Shown here piece after piece: positions 62,366 through 64,000 of a DNA stretch of 64,000 bases. The DNA comes from Pedobacter sp. ISL-64 (lineage in GTDB: Bacteria; Bacteroidota; Bacteroidia; Sphingobacteriales; Sphingobacteriaceae), in NCBI RefSeq assembly GCF_018613605.1, contig NZ_JAGGPU010000005.1, positions 62,001 to 126,000 on the forward strand, given 5' to 3'. The notes beneath the pieces were generated by a model. It saw nothing but the letters and a program-made list of their open reading frames with translations, did not search any database and was not told the DNA's origin. Position 1 is the stretch's first letter; every line of letters starts with the position of its first letter. Both the position numbers and the translations under genes were made by a program.

Positions 62366-64000
62366 TTAGAACATAAGTTTAATACTAAACTTGTTTCCTT
62401 TTTTAAGAATTAGTAATTCCTGCTTAGTTTCATTGTACTTCCATTCATCTGCGTTAATCACTTTAATGGGTTTTTTAGCAACTTGTTGAATTAAAAATGC
62501 ATATGGAAGTTTATTTTTACCTTCTACAATTAATTCATTTAATTGACCATCATGAGTAATCCGTATAGAATCAAACTCAATACCCTCTCCTAACGGTCGA
62601 TAATATTGATATACAGTTTTCTCTCTGTTTGGAACAATGTATATAGCTTGTTTGCCAGTTAAAGTTGAATCGCCGATACCCGAATAGCTATTTGTGATAT
62701 TCATTGGAATAATTGACCCTTGCTTAATAAATAAAGGAAATTGGTTAAGTGGATATGTTTTACTAATATTTGTACCTCCGTCAATAATAGTTCTTGCCCA
62801 AAAATCCATCCATTTACCTTCCTTTGGAAGACTAAAATTTACAGAATCGTTTGCCGATGTAATAGCTTTTGTAAATAAATAATTACCAACCGTGTGGCTT
62901 TCTTGTTTGTACGATACATTTTTAATTAACGAACCACTTGTTTTATGTACATCTACTATGGTGCTGAATAAATAAGGAATTAACTGACTATGCAACCACA
63001 CCGCCTGTTGGTAACATAAAGTTGCCTCATTGCCATGATACCAGGGTAAATGATTTGTAAACGCACCATTTTCGCCTCCATTTATCATGCTGGCAGTTAA
63101 AGCACCAAACTGGGCATAACGTATCAGTTCTTTTTTATCGGCACGGGCTCCAAAAAAGCCACCTATTTCGCATCCGGGAGCACCGTATCCGAGTTCTGCA
63201 CTTTTATATATATTGTTTATCTGAAGTTTTAAACCTGCCCAAGAACCTTCGAAATCGCCACACCATCCAAGGCTTAATTTTTCTACCGATGCTTCTACAC
63301 CTCCCTGATGTGAGAATGGTCGTCCAACTATTGCTCCTTCAGCTTTGCGACTAGTAATGTATTGAAACATACTATTGTAATAATATGGACGAAATTCAGT
63401 GTTCGTTAACTTCCCAATTGATGTTTGAATGGTATCGCCAAAATATATTTCACCTTGATCCACTTTAAATCCATACACTCCATCAATTAAAACTTTATCA
63501 AGTTGCGAATTCCACCATTTTACGGCATCCTTGTTTGTAAAATCTATGTGCAAGCCATCACCTTTCCACCAATGTGATATTTTGCCATTGTTTACTGCAT
63601 ATTTTTTTTCAACAACCTCATCAAATGAAGGGTGTTTTTGAATCGGCATATCTGTAGCTGTACTATTTACACATCCGGTTAACCACAGTATCACTTTTAC
63701 ATTGCGTTTATTGAAGCCATGGATCATCTCTGTTGAATTTGGATAACGTTTTGTATTCCAATCAAAGTTATTATATGCTGTTGACCACGGACTATCAATA
63801 ATAATAGCCCCCACGGGCATTTTATGCGCTAAATATAAGTTTACAAGTCTTTCCGAGGAAACTTGGTTGTTGGCACTATCCTCCCAAACAATATGTTCCA
63901 ATGCCCACCTTGGAGTAATAGGCGCAAATTTTAAGTTTTGAGAAAATAAATTTGTTTGGATAAAAAGACAAATACTAAAACACAAGATGATTTTTTTCAT
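62366..64000 (-). CDS. GH31-family glycosidase (compact form), secreted
   Basis: The ATG is at the last three bases of the window, so the gene is just complete: 544 residues with a signal peptide MKKIILCFSICLFIQTNLFSQ. The TIM barrel shows VGAIIIDSPWSTAYNNFDW, ILWLTGCVNS, nucleophile Asp181 (GFKVDQGE), acid/base Asp249 (WCGDFEGSW) and GYGAPGCEIGGFFG. The N-terminal beta-sandwich common in GH31 is missing, since the barrel begins right after the signal peptide, and the protein is 150-250 residues shorter than most alpha-xylosidases. The proximal C-terminal domain is present. Codon use is AT-rich compared with GH27. It is the first visible gene of the hydrolase series. Confidence 0.9.
   Translation of the reverse strand: MKKIILCFSICLFIQTNLFSQNLKFAPITPRWALEHIVWEDSANNQVSSERLVNLYLAHKMPVGAIIIDSPWSTAYNNFDWNTKRYPNSTEMIHGFNKRNVKVILWLTGCVNSTATDMPIQKHPSFDEVVEKKYAVNNGKISHWWKGDGLHIDFTNKDAVKWWNSQLDKVLIDGVYGFKVDQGEIYFGDTIQTSIGKLTNTEFRPYYYNSMFQYITSRKAEGAIVGRPFSHQGGVEASVEKLSLGWCGDFEGSWAGLKLQINNIYKSAELGYGAPGCEIGGFFGARADKKELIRYAQFGALTASMINGGENGAFTNHLPWYHGNEATLCYQQAVWLHSQLIPYLFSTIVDVHKTSGSLIKNVSYKQESHTVGNYLFTKAITSANDSVNFSLPKEGKWMDFWARTIIDGGTNISKTYPLNQFPLFIKQGSIIPMNITNSYSGIGDSTLTGKQAIYIVPNREKTVYQYYRPLGEGIEFDSIRITHDGQLNELIVEGKNKLPYAFLIQQVAKKPIKVINADEWKYNETKQELLILKKGNKFSIKLMF

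Noticed and set aside
1-64000. Prophage, integrase, IS transposase or toxin-antitoxin genes
   Set aside because: No such gene was found on either strand; the mobility signs are limited to palindromic repeats, duplications and relics.

Overview
The window looks like the chromosome of a Sphingobacteriaceae member (Bacteroidota), most like Pedobacter. The grounds are three SusC/SusD pairs, hybrid or split two-component regulators with ligand-binding propellers, many secreted glycoside hydrolases, lipoproteins with Bacteroidota-style lipoboxes, and -7 promoter boxes of the TAnnTTTG type. This placement is inferred from gene content; no rRNA or tRNA gene is present.

Left part (1-20.3 kb): the 3' end of a MocR-type aminotransferase regulator; a decayed PhnA-like gene; a methyltransferase; an orphan SusC/SusD pair followed by the 5' relic of a GH65-like gene; a divergent SDR/HxlR pair with an evident operator; then a DNA-damage block in which alkB is divergent from an imuA-imuB-dnaE2 mutagenesis operon. 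After this come two small secreted proteins (one with a SYLF domain), a VOC protein, an AraC relic, and an AT-richer epimerase-AraC pair preceded by a 21-bp-spaced direct repeat.

Middle (20.6-45.1 kb): two polysaccharide-utilisation loci (PULs). PUL 1 has GH88/105, SusD, SusC, a ricin-GH43 protein, a sensor and response regulator encoded separately (a split hybrid system), a DUF1080 plus Gfo/Idh/MocA pair (3-keto-glycoside chemistry) and a GH43. Three of its transcription units start behind the same 59-bp module with fixed internal spacing, which I read as the operator and promoter of its split regulator. PUL 2 is one minus-strand operon: IPT/NHL lipoprotein, SusC, SusD, DUF1735/DUF4973-type lipoprotein.

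Right part (45.1-64 kb): a graveyard holds a fourth copy of the 59-bp module with its leader and start codon but no gene, next to a frameshifted copy of the dnaE2 3' end. Then come a ricin/zincin lipoprotein behind a TTACCCC direct repeat, palindromic repeat elements, a fused hybrid regulator, a YcaC-like hydrolase with a divergent Crp/Fnr regulator, and a minus-strand hydrolase series: GH127/146, two GH43-CBM6 proteins, a hydrolase relic, GH27 and GH31. The enzyme set points to arabinose- and galactose-decorated plant polysaccharides (arabinan, arabinoxylan, arabinogalactan, pectin side chains).

The strongest signals beyond ordinary annotation are the 59-bp module, the number of duplicated or decayed fragments (PhnA, GH65, AraC, dnaE2, GH43 leader, a lectin-like hydrolase C-terminus), and a 127-bp promoter and signal-peptide duplication fused in frame upstream of GH27.
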